41,157 bases of DNA from Candidatus Sulfopaludibacter sp. SbA3 (GTDB lineage Bacteria; Acidobacteriota; Terriglobia; Bryobacterales; Bryobacteraceae), in the NCBI GenBank assembly GCA_945893365.1, contig CAMDED010000060.1, forward strand, positions 1 to 41,157, read 5' to 3'. Under the pieces are notes generated by a model. That model searched no databases and was not told the DNA's origin. It saw only the letters and a program-made list of their open reading frames with translations. Position numbers and translations under genes: made by a program. This document shows, in pieces, positions 26,001 to 34,221 of the stretch; the first letter of the stretch is position 1, and each line of letters begins with the position of its first letter.

Positions 26001-26315
26001 GATCACGGTACGCGTTCACTGGCGCAGTGGTTTAATCCGTCGGTGTATTCCGCCCCGCCGCTCGGCACGTTCTCGCCGGTGGCGCGCAACATTCTCAGCG
26101 GACCGGGCTGGAATCAATGGGACCTCTCGTTCGTGAAGGCCATCCCGTTCGGCGAGGGCCGTCGAGTGGAGTTGCGCGCGGACGGTTTCAACATTTTCAA
26201 CCATACGCAGTTTAATACCGTGGGGACGAACTTCCAGCAACCTGCCACGTTCGGGCGCATCACGGCGACACGAAATGAGCGCAACTTTATGGCTGGCATT
26301 CGCATTCAGTTTTAA
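23076..26315 (+). CDS. Oar-like TonB-dependent receptor with CarboxypepD-regulatory domain
   Basis: 1079 residues starting at TTG. Signal (LRLALAGLLLAGILPAQE), regulatory domain (VVQDSTSAVVPNAAIRLRN; NYSIVFLPIGTYEV), plug-like region (SRGRNVLPFALLMPGV; EFRAIRGNYSAEFGIGGGSQ; SGTNDLHGSLYWFHR), then an extended barrel with many FFFV, WSKTID and GLRWSYFPP segments. It ends in aromatic Phe (AGIRIQF), as outer-membrane barrels do. Divergent from the 19416-22757 receptor but only distantly similar to it. Its last 41 bases overlap the start of the multiheme cytochrome gene, so the two are translationally linked. Ligand unknown. Confidence 0.9.
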   Translation: MTHPILRLALAGLLLAGILPAQEVTAGIYGVVQDSTSAVVPNAAIRLRNIATGRTHQTATDESGNYSIVFLPIGTYEVSAEAQGFKKLVLSDVALRVNDNRRISITLEVGQLAEQVTVEASAVTVNTASGTTSQLLDGRDMIKLPSRGRNVLPFALLMPGVVSDTPYDRRNNRSMVNGIRPTHNAWLLDGGYNIDTGGNWGTPLSPNIETVAEFRAIRGNYSAEFGIGGGSQFNVITKSGTNDLHGSLYWFHRNDKLNARNFFSPSREPFKGNDYGFSVGGPVYIPKVYDGRNKTFFFVLLGWIKERREQNFLQIVPTAAYKTGNFSALGRPLYDPDNGMPFAGNVIPPARIDPNALGYAKMYPDPNFLDAAGRNWSALIGRVDDTTEKNFRVDHNFSDKHRVMWRYTPEFRLNDFATSSGFAFLRQNNQTPARNMTANYNATFRPDLIMDLTFVRSHNRIKQFPPDLSGATWGINIPQLFADTDKTYPLGSLNLDKVPDRVPTITLTNYASVAPGSPWSNFQTIYELRNNFTWIKNKHTLKAGFAYSYEIKFEPTNTDVFGRFNFDGRFTRQAGATSGGDAFADMLLGRPLQYDETDTVAFNDNRRNSIEFYFDDSWKVTRKLSINLGLRWSYFPPATEPDDRFRVFVPSAYDPSKAVTLNAAGQVQRGSGDRFNGLVNPKSYWDSSKRNFAPRVSFAYDLTGKGRTVTRGGYGLFYSREILGAFILMSGNPPFSQLVSIQSTRLSNPGGGTARDFDLPIELGSIDTNQLTPNTQQWNIGVEHGLDNNTVVEVGYTGSRVIHMMRTQDINQPLPNAAIAQGASAHPFRPYKGWTVINHREQSFMSNYHGLQVGLKRNYAKGIMFQSAYTWSKTIDNADFTAGIYGFAPNTRDSSGERGRASLDANHNFIGSVIWDIPFLKDHKDIVGKAFGGWQVSTIYTLRTGLPISPELGRDNAGVGTSTRQRPLASGSPFLDHGTRSLAQWFNPSVYSAPPLGTFSPVARNILSGPGWNQWDLSFVKAIPFGEGRRVELRADGFNIFNHTQFNTVGTNFQQPATFGRITATRNERNFMAGIRIQF

Positions 26316-27738
26316 CGGGAACGCCTGCCAGAGCTGCCATCGAGCTATCGTCGAAGCCTATCAACGGACCGGCATGGGCCGGTCCGTTTCCCTTTCCCCG
26401 CGCGTTTCCGAAGGGGCGTTCTACCATCGGCTCTCAAACCGGCACTACACGGTCCGCGATGGGCGGATGCGCCGAAACCAGAAGGACGCGCAGGGCCGGG
26501 AAGTGAATCCGGTTGAGAAAACCATCGATTTTGGCATCGGCTCCGGCAACCACGCGGTCACTTACGTTCACCGGTCCGCCGAGGGGCGGTTGATTGAGTT
26601 GCCCGTGTCCTACTACGCGCTTTCCGGTTGGGCCATGTCGCCCGGTTACGACAAACCGGATCATCTTGACTTCAGGCGGGAAGTGACTGCTGCCTGCCTG
26701 TTTTGCCACTCCGATTCGAGCGACCCCGCGCCGATCGGCTGCGGACGCTGCCACGGCGATGGCGCCGCTCATGCGCTGAAGCCGTCTCGAGAGAATATCG
26801 TAAATCCCAAGCGTCTTCCCGCATCCAGGCAGTTGGACGTCTGTCTGCAATGCCACCTTGAAACGGCATCGAGCGGATTTCCCGATTCCTTGCGCCATGC
26901 GGGGAGGGATGTGTGGCCGTACAAGCCAGGCGAAGCGCTGACGTCGTACAAAACCTATTTCGACCGTGACGATAGTAAGGACCGCTTCGAGGTGAATCAC
27001 GCCGGATACCGTCTGATGCAGTCCCGATGCTTCACGGAGAGCGGCGGCCGGATGACGTGCACCACCTGTCACGATCCGCACAGCGCCAAGGCGCGTAACG
27101 CATGCGGTTCCTGCCATTCGTCGCCGCATGCCCGCGGGACAACCGATTGCGCCGGCTGCCACATGCCGAAGCGCCGCACGGAAGACGCTATTCATGTGCG
27201 AATGACCGATCACAAGATTGTCCGGTCCCCGAAGTTTGAAGAACCGAAGGATGAGCGTCATGAGGCTTTCGCCGGCGGCCTGAAGGCGTTTTACGGCGTG
27301 GGACTCCTCGACCTGGCGCATGTGAAGCAGGCAATCGACTCGGGTCGCGGCACGGAAAACGACTATCGCCGTTGGCTCGCTCTTGAGCCGGGATCGAGTG
27401 CGGCGTTGGCGTCGCTTGGAGAGGCATTGATGCGGTTCGGCAAGCGAGCCGAGGCCGTGCCGCTGCTCGAACAAGTTCGCCTGGACGATCCCCGCAATCA
27501 GGCCGCATTGAACGCCCTGGCCGTTCATCACGCTATCGAGGGCCGGCTTGGGAAGGCGATGGACCTGCTCACGGAAGCTCGGGCCGCGAACCCGGACCAC
27601 CCCCTGACGTGGATCAATCTTGGAGTGACGCACGAAGCGCTGGGCGATACACGGAAGGCGCGCGCCGCCTATCTTGAAGCGATCCGAATCCAGCCGGATT
27701 CAAGTGAGGCTCGCCGCCGACTGGCTGCGCTCAGGTGA
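26275..27738 (+). CDS. Seven-heme cytochrome c with C-terminal TPR repeats
   Basis: 487 residues. Seven CxxCH motifs occur in order: CQSCH, CLFCH, CGRCH, CLQCH, CTTCH, CGSCH and CAGCH, all in the first 300 residues or so. The last 130 residues form about three TPR units (LASLGEALMRFGKRAEAVPLL; LAVHHAIEGRLGKAMDLL; WINLGVTHEALGDTRKARAAY). The N-terminus MSATLWLAFAFSFNGNA can act as a short signal but lacks positive charge. These codons are shared with the receptor gene in another frame. It resembles multiheme cytochromes of the NrfA/octaheme-like group with TPR partners, but no catalytic motif (such as CxxCK) is seen, so an electron-transfer role is the safe reading. Confidence 0.85.
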   Translation: MSATLWLAFAFSFNGNACQSCHRAIVEAYQRTGMGRSVSLSPRVSEGAFYHRLSNRHYTVRDGRMRRNQKDAQGREVNPVEKTIDFGIGSGNHAVTYVHRSAEGRLIELPVSYYALSGWAMSPGYDKPDHLDFRREVTAACLFCHSDSSDPAPIGCGRCHGDGAAHALKPSRENIVNPKRLPASRQLDVCLQCHLETASSGFPDSLRHAGRDVWPYKPGEALTSYKTYFDRDDSKDRFEVNHAGYRLMQSRCFTESGGRMTCTTCHDPHSAKARNACGSCHSSPHARGTTDCAGCHMPKRRTEDAIHVRMTDHKIVRSPKFEEPKDERHEAFAGGLKAFYGVGLLDLAHVKQAIDSGRGTENDYRRWLALEPGSSAALASLGEALMRFGKRAEAVPLLEQVRLDDPRNQAALNALAVHHAIEGRLGKAMDLLTEARAANPDHPLTWINLGVTHEALGDTRKARAAYLEAIRIQPDSSEARRRLAALR

Positions 27739-27828
27739 GGGCCGGACGGCAACCGCGCGAGTCCATTGCGGTCCTCGTCGGGCGGGAAGAGGACCGTCGC
27801 GGTCGGGGGCCCATTGCCGGGAGTGATG

Positions 27829-27917
27829 GCGGTCTTCGAGCAGTCGATCCTCCGCCCGGACGCGGATTTCGGCGCCAACCAAAGAATCGGGCAGCGCCCC
27901 CGTAGTAAATTGATATT
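27829..27917 (-). pseudogene. Fragment of isoprenylcysteine-methyltransferase-like gene tail
   Basis: On the minus strand this reads LVGAEIRVRAEDRLLEDR, nearly identical to LVGTEIRVRAEDRLLEDR near the end of the intact methyltransferase gene at 29148-29702. Only this segment is present; there are no membrane helices or catalytic region. A 73-residue frame with a GTG at 27921 (overlapping the TGA of the DUF3644 gene) runs through it. The remaining bases 27739-27828 show nothing. Confidence 0.7.
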
Positions 27918-29123
27918 TCACGAAACCTGCCTCGCCGACGTCGCGTTGCCAGCCGTCTCACCCGTCTCCGGTGCGGGACGGGCAGCGTTCGGCGCTGCGA
28001 CGGTTTTGATGGCGGGCTGGGGCTTCAACACTGGGTCCTGACCAGTCGCTTCACGGAACTCAGCAGCATCGGACAGCTTCTGCAGGAGAAATCGTCCCCA
28101 GGCCTTCGTATACACATAGTCGCCATGGGCCTTGTCGAACACGCAGAAGTCGGCCCTCGTCTTCTCGGGTGCAGCGCTATTCTTCCTCGGTCGGACGCGA
28201 TAGTGCTGCCAAGCCTTGGTGTGGTGATGCATGTTGAACTGGAAAGGCAATTGTCGATTGACTTCCTTCACAACGTCGCCAGCCTTCACCATGTCCGCGT
28301 TCACGACGGGAATCTGTTTTTCGCGGATCATCCCTACGACCTTCTCGAGCTTCTCCATGTCATCGGGTTTCGTTGGATCGAAGTGGATGAACTCCATGGC
28401 CAAATCGGCCGATTTTTCGTGATTCGCGATCTTGGGGACCAGATAAAAGCTGAAACGAAACTGCGGGCTGTTCAGGACCTCCGTCGGCAATCCCATCCGA
28501 AACTGACTGATGTAGTCCAAGACCTTCGCGGAAGCCGAACTCGCGAGCCTCTTGCGGGCTTCCTGTTGCGCTTTTGGGCTGGTTCGCGAGAATTGTATCG
28601 CCAAGGCGAGTTTGTCGGTCAAGCCATACTTCGGCCCGAACTCTTTGACCAGAAGGTCATCGAAATTCATGAGCATAGCTTGGCATTCACCGAATAGTGA
28701 CGGATCGAGGTATGGCATACCGCGGTGCTCAATCTTGTTCCGTAAGCCGAGGATAAACTCCAGGTTTTTTCGTTCCGGTGGATTGGCGGTCACGAAGTGC
28801 CGCTTGATGCACTCCGCCAAATCCCAGTGCGCTGCATCGCCATCAATCCGCTTGTAGCGTTTCCGTTCGCCCGGCGATTCAAGTTCGTACCACGGTTTTC
28901 TGCCGCGCCGATAGAAAATGGCGTGGAAAAAAGCCGTCCACGCGATGACCATCAGAACGATGTAGTTGCCGGCCCGGAAGTCTATGGCCGGTTTGTTGTA
29001 GATCTCAACGGCCGCAAGAGCAGCATCGCGAGCTTTGCTCAGATTCTCTCTGACCGGCTGGGGCAATCCGCGGGGCATGCAGTTACCGTATCCTCCCCTC
29101 GTAATCCAGGGAGGCTTACCCAT
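27918..29123 (-). CDS. DUF3644-like protein with HEPN-type motif
   Basis: 401 residues. The N-terminal part (RDAALAAVEIYNKPAIDFRA, then NYIVLMVIAWTAFFHAIFYR) matches the DUF3644 type. The motif RNKIEH at 128-133 is the R-x4-H signature of HEPN ribonuclease domains. Known: DUF3644/HEPN proteins occur in bacterial defence and toxin loci. Inferred: a stand-alone RNase-like defence or stress gene. It has no partner antitoxin beside it. The tail (KPQPAIKTVAAPNAARPAP) is low-complexity. An in-frame ATG at 29078 is an alternative start. Copies of a methyltransferase-tail fragment lie on both sides, suggesting insertion by recombination. Confidence 0.7.
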   Translation of the reverse strand: MGKPPWITRGGYGNCMPRGLPQPVRENLSKARDAALAAVEIYNKPAIDFRAGNYIVLMVIAWTAFFHAIFYRRGRKPWYELESPGERKRYKRIDGDAAHWDLAECIKRHFVTANPPERKNLEFILGLRNKIEHRGMPYLDPSLFGECQAMLMNFDDLLVKEFGPKYGLTDKLALAIQFSRTSPKAQQEARKRLASSASAKVLDYISQFRMGLPTEVLNSPQFRFSFYLVPKIANHEKSADLAMEFIHFDPTKPDDMEKLEKVVGMIREKQIPVVNADMVKAGDVVKEVNRQLPFQFNMHHHTKAWQHYRVRPRKNSAAPEKTRADFCVFDKAHGDYVYTKAWGRFLLQKLSDAAEFREATGQDPVLKPQPAIKTVAAPNAARPAPETGETAGNATSARQVS

Positions 29124-29147
29124 TCCGCATCATTTTATCCAATGGGG

Positions 29148-29702
29148 CTACCGTAAGGACCTGATGAAAGGAATGTAAGCGCGCACGCGCCGCTTGTACT
29201 CGCGGAAGGCGTCGCCGAAGCGGTCTTCGAGCAGGCGATCCTCCGCCCGAACACGAATTTCGGTCCCAACCAGAAAGACCGCGATAGCCGCGATCAGCAC
29301 TTCCCATCGCGCCAGAATGAGACCGGTCATGAGAAGCATGCCGCCCATCGCCGCGTAGATCGGGTGCCGAATTACGGAATACGGACCGGACATGACCAAA
29401 TCGTGATCGGCCAGCAAGGCGGCGTGTATGCGCCACTGCTTGCCGAGATACCGTTTCGCGTAAGAAGCGCAGAGCGCCGACGCGACACCGATACCAAGGG
29501 CAAGGACGAGTGTCGCGCCACCGACCGTAACGGAAGGCTGGCGCGCCCACGCCAATCCGAATCCCAGCCCCTGGAGAACGAGGCCCCACTTCGCCCTTGG
29601 GGCCGATACGACGGTCCGACCTCTGGGCCTTCCGGAGATGAGAAACGTCAAGACCCAGCCCACCCAAACGAGGATGAGAAGCAGGTAGGGGGACGCCGGC
29701 AT
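29148..29702 (-). CDS. Isoprenylcysteine carboxyl methyltransferase-like (PEMT/ICMT) membrane protein
   Basis: 184 residues with about five hydrophobic helices (YLLLILVWVGWVLTFLIS; LVLALGIGVASALCA; MGGMLLMTGLIL; VLIAAIAVFLVG). The family signature VMSGPYSVIRHPIYAAM is present, and the final part (EDRFGDAFREYKRRVRAYIPF) is the usual conserved C-terminal helix and YxxRVxxxIP motif. Bacterial members methylate small or lipid substrates; the substrate is unknown here. It lies downstream of the DUF1501 gene by 7 bases and may be co-transcribed with it. Confidence 0.85.
   Translation of the reverse strand: MPASPYLLLILVWVGWVLTFLISGRPRGRTVVSAPRAKWGLVLQGLGFGLAWARQPSVTVGGATLVLALGIGVASALCASYAKRYLGKQWRIHAALLADHDLVMSGPYSVIRHPIYAAMGGMLLMTGLILARWEVLIAAIAVFLVGTEIRVRAEDRLLEDRFGDAFREYKRRVRAYIPFIRSLR
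29220..29273. repeat. Direct repeat flanking the DUF3644 gene (pair with 27829-27882)
   Basis: GCGGTCTTCGAGCAG begins both copies, at 27829 and at 29220, in the same orientation. The match continues over about 54 bases with roughly eight differences. The right copy is part of the intact methyltransferase gene and the left copy is the isolated fragment. The divergence indicates an old duplication rather than a recent target-site duplication. Confidence 0.65.
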
Positions 29703-29709
29703 CTTAAGA

Positions 29710-31161
29710 CTACGCCCGCAATTTCTTCACCAGGTCCGTCTTTCCCGCCACATCGGTCAGCCGGAAATCGCGTCCCTGGAAGAAATAGGTGAGCTTCTCG
29801 TGGTTGACGCCCATCATCTCGAGGATGCTCGCGTGCAAGTCATGAACGTGAACCGGGTCTTGAATCGCACGGAGGCCGATCTCGTCGGTCGAGCCGATCA
29901 CTTTCCCGCCCTTCACGCCGCCACCCGCCATCCACATCGTGAAACCGTACGGATTATGGTCGCGCCCATTGTTGTCGCCTCCGCCGTTTGCGTTGCCGTC
30001 CGAGGTGGGCGTACGCCCGAACTCCCCACCCCACACGACGAGCGTGCTTTCAAGCAGTCCGCGCGATTTCAGGTCGGCCAGCAGACCTGCGATCGGCTTG
30101 TCCACCTTTCCTGTCATGCTCACATGATTCCGCTCGCATTGGCTATGGCCGTCCCAATCCCCGCCCTTCGTGGTGCTGCCGGACCACAGTTGCACGAACC
30201 GTACGCCACGCTCCACCAGACGCCGCGCGAGAAGACACTTGCCGCCAAACTCCGCCGTGCCGGCCGCATCGAGCCCGTAGAGCGAGCGCGTCGCGGCCGT
30301 TTCCTTTGCGAGATCCGTCAGCTCCGGCGCAGCCATTTGCATGCGGAAAGCCAATTCATAGGACGCGATCCGGGCCGGCAGATTCGAATCGTCCGCGCGC
30401 GATTCGTAGTGTTTCTCGTTGTACCAATTGAGCAGGTCGAGCATTTCCCGCTGCTCGTTCGTCCGCATGCCCTCCGGAGGCCGGGCGTTCAGGATCGGAT
30501 TCTTACCGTCCCGCAACGGCGTTCCCTGATACATCGCGGGCAGGAATCCCGAGCCATATACAGGCGGACCGGACTTGATTCCGCCTTCGAGCAGCACCAC
30601 GAACGCAGGCAGATTGTCGCATTCGCTGCCCAGTCCGTAGACGAGCCACGACCCGAGGCTCGGACGCCCGATCCGCGGCCAGCCGTTGTTCAGCCAGTTC
30701 AGCGCGGCCGTGTGCGTGAAACCGTCGTGATGGCAGGAACGGATTACAGCGAGATCGTCGGCATGCCCCGCCGTGTGCGGCAGCAGGTCGCCGATCTCGA
30801 TGCCCGATTGCCCATACTTCTTGAATGTGCGCCGTGACGCGAGCAGCGGCACTTCGTTGAACTTCGAGAACTGCAACTGCACGTGGCCGAAGCTCTCCGG
30901 CACGGGCTGGCCGGTGAGTTTCGCAAGAAGGGGCTTCGGGTCCCACAGATCGATGTGGCTTGGCCCGCCATGCATGAACAGAAAAATCACGTTCTTCGCG
31001 GTCGCGGGCAGGGGCGGGACTTTCGGGGCCAAGGGATTTTTCACCGCGGCCGCGGCCGCGCCTTGCCCCAGCAGATACGTCAGCGCAAGCTGGCCGAATC
31101 CCAGCCCGGAGCGCGTCAGGAACTCGCGGCGCGATGCGAATGGATCAGTCCACATAGACAA
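29710..31161 (-). CDS. DUF1501 (sulfatase-like fold) Tat-exported protein
   Basis: 483 residues with a Tat signal (SRREFLTRSGLGFGQLALTY) and the DUF1501 pattern: NVIFLFMHGGPSHIDLWDPK, RSCHHDGFTHTAALNWLNNG, FVQLWSGSTT, and VVWGGEFGRTPTSDGN with GRDHNPYGFTMW. Known of the family: alkaline-phosphatase/sulfatase-like fold, nearly always encoded next to PSCyt/DUF1549/DUF1553 proteins in Planctomycetes and Acidobacteria, with function not firmly known. Its start overlaps the end of the PSCyt gene by 17 bases, so the two are translationally coupled. Confidence 0.9.
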   Translation of the reverse strand: MSMWTDPFASRREFLTRSGLGFGQLALTYLLGQGAAAAAVKNPLAPKVPPLPATAKNVIFLFMHGGPSHIDLWDPKPLLAKLTGQPVPESFGHVQLQFSKFNEVPLLASRRTFKKYGQSGIEIGDLLPHTAGHADDLAVIRSCHHDGFTHTAALNWLNNGWPRIGRPSLGSWLVYGLGSECDNLPAFVVLLEGGIKSGPPVYGSGFLPAMYQGTPLRDGKNPILNARPPEGMRTNEQREMLDLLNWYNEKHYESRADDSNLPARIASYELAFRMQMAAPELTDLAKETAATRSLYGLDAAGTAEFGGKCLLARRLVERGVRFVQLWSGSTTKGGDWDGHSQCERNHVSMTGKVDKPIAGLLADLKSRGLLESTLVVWGGEFGRTPTSDGNANGGGDNNGRDHNPYGFTMWMAGGGVKGGKVIGSTDEIGLRAIQDPVHVHDLHASILEMMGVNHEKLTYFFQGRDFRLTDVAGKTDLVKKLRA

Positions 31162-33520
31162 ACTCGCTCATATTGAACAACAGCAAACACAGCCGTTCCA
31201 GACTGTTCGATTGCGCGAAGGCGACGGCCCGCGCTCTCTCTTCAGGAGTGGGCGTCCGCCCCAGCGCCAGCTTCCAGCCCCTCTCCACCCAGGCTTCCGG
31301 ATTCTCTCCACGCTCCTTGCGCAAACGCGCCGCGAGCTTGCCCGACTGCGCGGTCATGAACCCGCTGTTCATCAACGCCAGAGCCTGCGGAGCGATGGTC
31401 GAACTCTCCCGCCGCGCGCAACTTGCCGCCGCGTCCGGCTGATCGAAAGTCTCGAACATCGGCAAACGGAACGACCGCTTCACGAGCAGGTAAACGCTCC
31501 GCCTCACATGCTCCGCCGGGTCGCTCGCCACGGGCCATTGCGAAGCGTCGCGCATGCCCTCGCGTTCTTCCTCGCTCAGCGGAATGGCCACAGGCGGGCC
31601 GCCCGGTTTCGGATTCAGCTCGCCCGACACGGCGAGGACGGCGTCGCGCAGCGCCTCGGCCTCCAGGCGCTGCCGGTTCATCCTCCATAGAAAGCGGTTG
31701 TCCGCGTCAATTTTGGAATTCGCCGCGTCCGGGGCGCTCGACATGCGATATGCGTTCGACAGCATCACAGTCCGGTGCATCGCCTTGACGCTCCAGCCGG
31801 CGCGGACGAATTCCGTTGCAAGCCAGTCGAGCAGTTCCGGGTGCGTCGGAGCGTCGCCCTGCCGTCCGAAATCGTTGGACGTTGCGACAAGACCGCGGCC
31901 AAAATGCCCCTGCCAGATGCGGTTCACCATGACGCGCGCCAGAAGCGGATGGTCCCCGGCCGTGATCCATTGCGCGAGCGCCTTACGCCGTTGCGGGACG
32001 AAAGGACCGTTCGAGGGCTCGTCGATGCGTCCACGGCCAAGGATCGCGGCAGGGAAGCCGGGCTCCACTTTTTCGCCCTTCTGCTTGAAGTCGCCCCGCA
32101 GCAGAATGTGCGAATCCGGCACTTGTTCGCTGTGCCCGAGAACGGTTGCCCTGCCGTAGGGAACGGGAGCTTTCACGTAGGCGTCACCGATTTGCCGCAG
32201 CAACGATTCCCGTTCGTCCTTTTCAGCTGGGGTGTAAGCGCCTTCCACAGCGTACCGTCCGGCGCGCTTGCGATCGCCGCCGCCCGACCGCTTGCGCACA
32301 TCCGCGTCGAGGCGCGCGAGCTTCGCCTTCAGTTCGTCCGCGATGGACAGCCTGGTCATGAAGCGCGTGTACTCATAGACCATGATCTGACTGACGACGG
32401 GAATTTCCCGCTCTTCGCTGCCGGCAAACAGAGCTGCGAAACGGTAGTAGTCGCGTTGGGTGATGGGGTCGAACTTGTGATCGTGGCACCGCGCGCAGCC
32501 CATCGTGAGTCCGAGAAAAGCCGCTCCGGTGGTCTCCACGGCTTCCGCCTGCCACTCCGATCGAAACTGATCGCCGAAGAGCGCGTATTCCTGAGCCACC
32601 GCGCCCACCGTGAACAATCCAGTTCCTATACGCCGCGACAGATTCAGCAACTTTTGTTTCGGGATATCGTAGGATCCGTCAAGCTCGAGGTTGTCCGGCC
32701 ACAGCTCGTCCGCCGCAATCTGCTCCTTGACGAACTGGTCGTAAGGCTTGTCCTGGTTGAACGACTGGATCACGTAGTCGCGGTAGCGCCAGGCATTCGC
32801 GAAATAGACGTCGGTTTCGTAGCCGCCCGTATCGGCGTATCGAACCACGTCGAGCCAGTGCCGGCCCCAACGTTCTCCATAACGCGGCGAAGCCAGGAGT
32901 TGGTCGATCAACTCCTCGTAGGCGCCGGGGGACTCGTTCTTCACAAACCGGTCCACGTCCTCGGGCGCCGGCGGAAGGCCGTGCAAGTCGAAATAGGCGC
33001 GGCGCGCAAGCACGGCCTTTGCGGCGGGAGCGACGGGATCGAGCTTCTCCGCTTCGAGCTTGCTCAGGATAAAGGAATCGACGGGATTGCGGGTCCACGC
33101 CGCGTTCCCAACGGCAGGAATGGCGGGCGCGAGCGGCTTGCGGAAGGCCCACCAGCCGGAGACGCCGGACTTCGCCGATTCGCCGCTCCAGGGGGCGCCC
33201 TCTTCGATCCAGGCTCGCAGCGTCGCGACCTGATCGCCGGCAAGCGCGCTTTTTCCAGGCGGCATCTGCAACTCGCCCTTGCGCAGGACGGCTTGATAAA
33301 GAAGACTTTCCGAAGCGCTGCCAGGAACGATCGCAGGCCCGCGTTTACCGCCCTTGAGGAGTCCGTCGCGGTCCCTCATGTCCAGCCCGGACATCTTTGC
33401 CGCGCCATGGCAACCGGTGCAGTTCGTCTCCATGATGGCCTGCGCGGCGGACTGCCCATGGAGAACGGGCGCGGCTAACGCCGCTGCGAACACGTAGAAT
33501 CTCGACCGTGGAGACCACAT
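31145..33520 (-). CDS. PSCyt1-DUF1549-DUF1553 protein (cytochrome c domain)
   Basis: 791 residues with a signal peptide (FYVFAAALAAPVLHGQ), a single heme motif CTGCH (34-38) in the PSCyt1 (planctomycete cytochrome c) domain with GKRGPAIVPG and MPPGKSAL, then DUF1549 (RNPVDSFILSKLEAEKLDP; GRHWLDVVRYADTGGYETD) and C-terminal DUF1553 (LAQWITAGDHPLLARVMVNR; FGRQGDAPTHPELLDWLATE). It is of the common long type. Coupled to the downstream DUF1501 gene by a 17-base overlap. Believed to be an exported redox or polysaccharide-related protein, but the activity is not established. Confidence 0.9.
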   Translation of the reverse strand: MWSPRSRFYVFAAALAAPVLHGQSAAQAIMETNCTGCHGAAKMSGLDMRDRDGLLKGGKRGPAIVPGSASESLLYQAVLRKGELQMPPGKSALAGDQVATLRAWIEEGAPWSGESAKSGVSGWWAFRKPLAPAIPAVGNAAWTRNPVDSFILSKLEAEKLDPVAPAAKAVLARRAYFDLHGLPPAPEDVDRFVKNESPGAYEELIDQLLASPRYGERWGRHWLDVVRYADTGGYETDVYFANAWRYRDYVIQSFNQDKPYDQFVKEQIAADELWPDNLELDGSYDIPKQKLLNLSRRIGTGLFTVGAVAQEYALFGDQFRSEWQAEAVETTGAAFLGLTMGCARCHDHKFDPITQRDYYRFAALFAGSEEREIPVVSQIMVYEYTRFMTRLSIADELKAKLARLDADVRKRSGGGDRKRAGRYAVEGAYTPAEKDERESLLRQIGDAYVKAPVPYGRATVLGHSEQVPDSHILLRGDFKQKGEKVEPGFPAAILGRGRIDEPSNGPFVPQRRKALAQWITAGDHPLLARVMVNRIWQGHFGRGLVATSNDFGRQGDAPTHPELLDWLATEFVRAGWSVKAMHRTVMLSNAYRMSSAPDAANSKIDADNRFLWRMNRQRLEAEALRDAVLAVSGELNPKPGGPPVAIPLSEEEREGMRDASQWPVASDPAEHVRRSVYLLVKRSFRLPMFETFDQPDAAASCARRESSTIAPQALALMNSGFMTAQSGKLAARLRKERGENPEAWVERGWKLALGRTPTPEERARAVAFAQSNSLERLCLLLFNMSEFVYVD

Positions 33521-33590
33521 CTGTATGGGATTATATAATCTTCCAGCGGCCCGCGGGCCTCGCTCGCGCTAGCGTTACCGGAGGCGGAAT

Positions 33591-34004
33591 ATGTTTTTGG
33601 AACCAGTGCCGGATGATTCGGTACGGTGCTCGATCGCACCGTGGCTGACTGTCGGGAATGGCGCGCAAGCTGTCGACTTCTACAAGTCGGCGTTCGGAGC
33701 GACTGAGGTCTATCGCCTGGACGTACCTGGGGGAGGCGTGGTGGCTAGACTTTCCGTCGATGGCGCGGAGTTTTGGCTGAGCGGCGAGTCTCCCGAGCTT
33801 GGCGAGGTGAGCCCCGAGTCTCCCGGTGGCGGTTCGATTCGAATGATCTTGACCGTCGCCGACCCGGACGCCGTTTGCACGCGGGCGCGTGCGGCTGGCG
33901 CCTCAGAGGTCTTCCCTGTAGGGGAGGCACACGGATGGAGATTGGGGCGCGTGGTAGATCCATTCGGACATCACTGGGAGATCGGCCGTCCGCTTCGGGC
34001 GTAG
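33591..34004 (+). CDS. VOC (glyoxalase/bleomycin-resistance) family protein
   Basis: 137 residues of the PhnB-like VOC fold: PWLTVGNGAQAVDFYKSAFG at the start, AEFWLSG in the middle, and the C-terminal GRVVDPFGHHWEIG typical of the second beta-alpha-beta unit. Two metal-binding His/Glu positions near the C-terminus are visible, but no substrate can be given. It lies in a divergent position to the PSCyt gene, with a 70-base gap containing both promoters. Stand-alone gene. Confidence 0.85.
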   Translation: MFLEPVPDDSVRCSIAPWLTVGNGAQAVDFYKSAFGATEVYRLDVPGGGVVARLSVDGAEFWLSGESPELGEVSPESPGGGSIRMILTVADPDAVCTRARAAGASEVFPVGEAHGWRLGRVVDPFGHHWEIGRPLRA

Positions 34005-34172
34005 GCGCTCGATCCGCCACCGGCATGAACGCGCATCGCGGCACGCCGACGGTCGAGGAAGGGGCGGCCCCACATTGCATTCGAAGTGCGGCAGTTATTT
34101 TGTGACAAGGCCCAGCCCCGGCCCCGGAACGGCGTCGCACATTGAGCCGCTCGGGCACGATTCCCGCTGATG

Positions 34173-34217
34173 TACAATCAGAAAAGTTTTTTGGGATTTT
34201 CAACCGATAGGGGGAGG
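34173..34217 (+). promoter_or_regulatory. -10 box and strong ribosome site of the third receptor
   Basis: TACAAT at 34173-34178 is preceded by TG (extended -10-like), and GGGGAGG at 34211-34217 sits just before the ATG at 34222. No convincing -35 was found. The remainder of the 217-base gap after the VOC gene shows no gene. Confidence 0.4.
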
Positions 34218-34221
34218 AACA

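Noticed and set aside
31775-33478. 567-residue plus-strand frame
   Set aside because: Shadow of the minus-strand PSCyt/DUF1549 gene; GC-rich codons keep it open.
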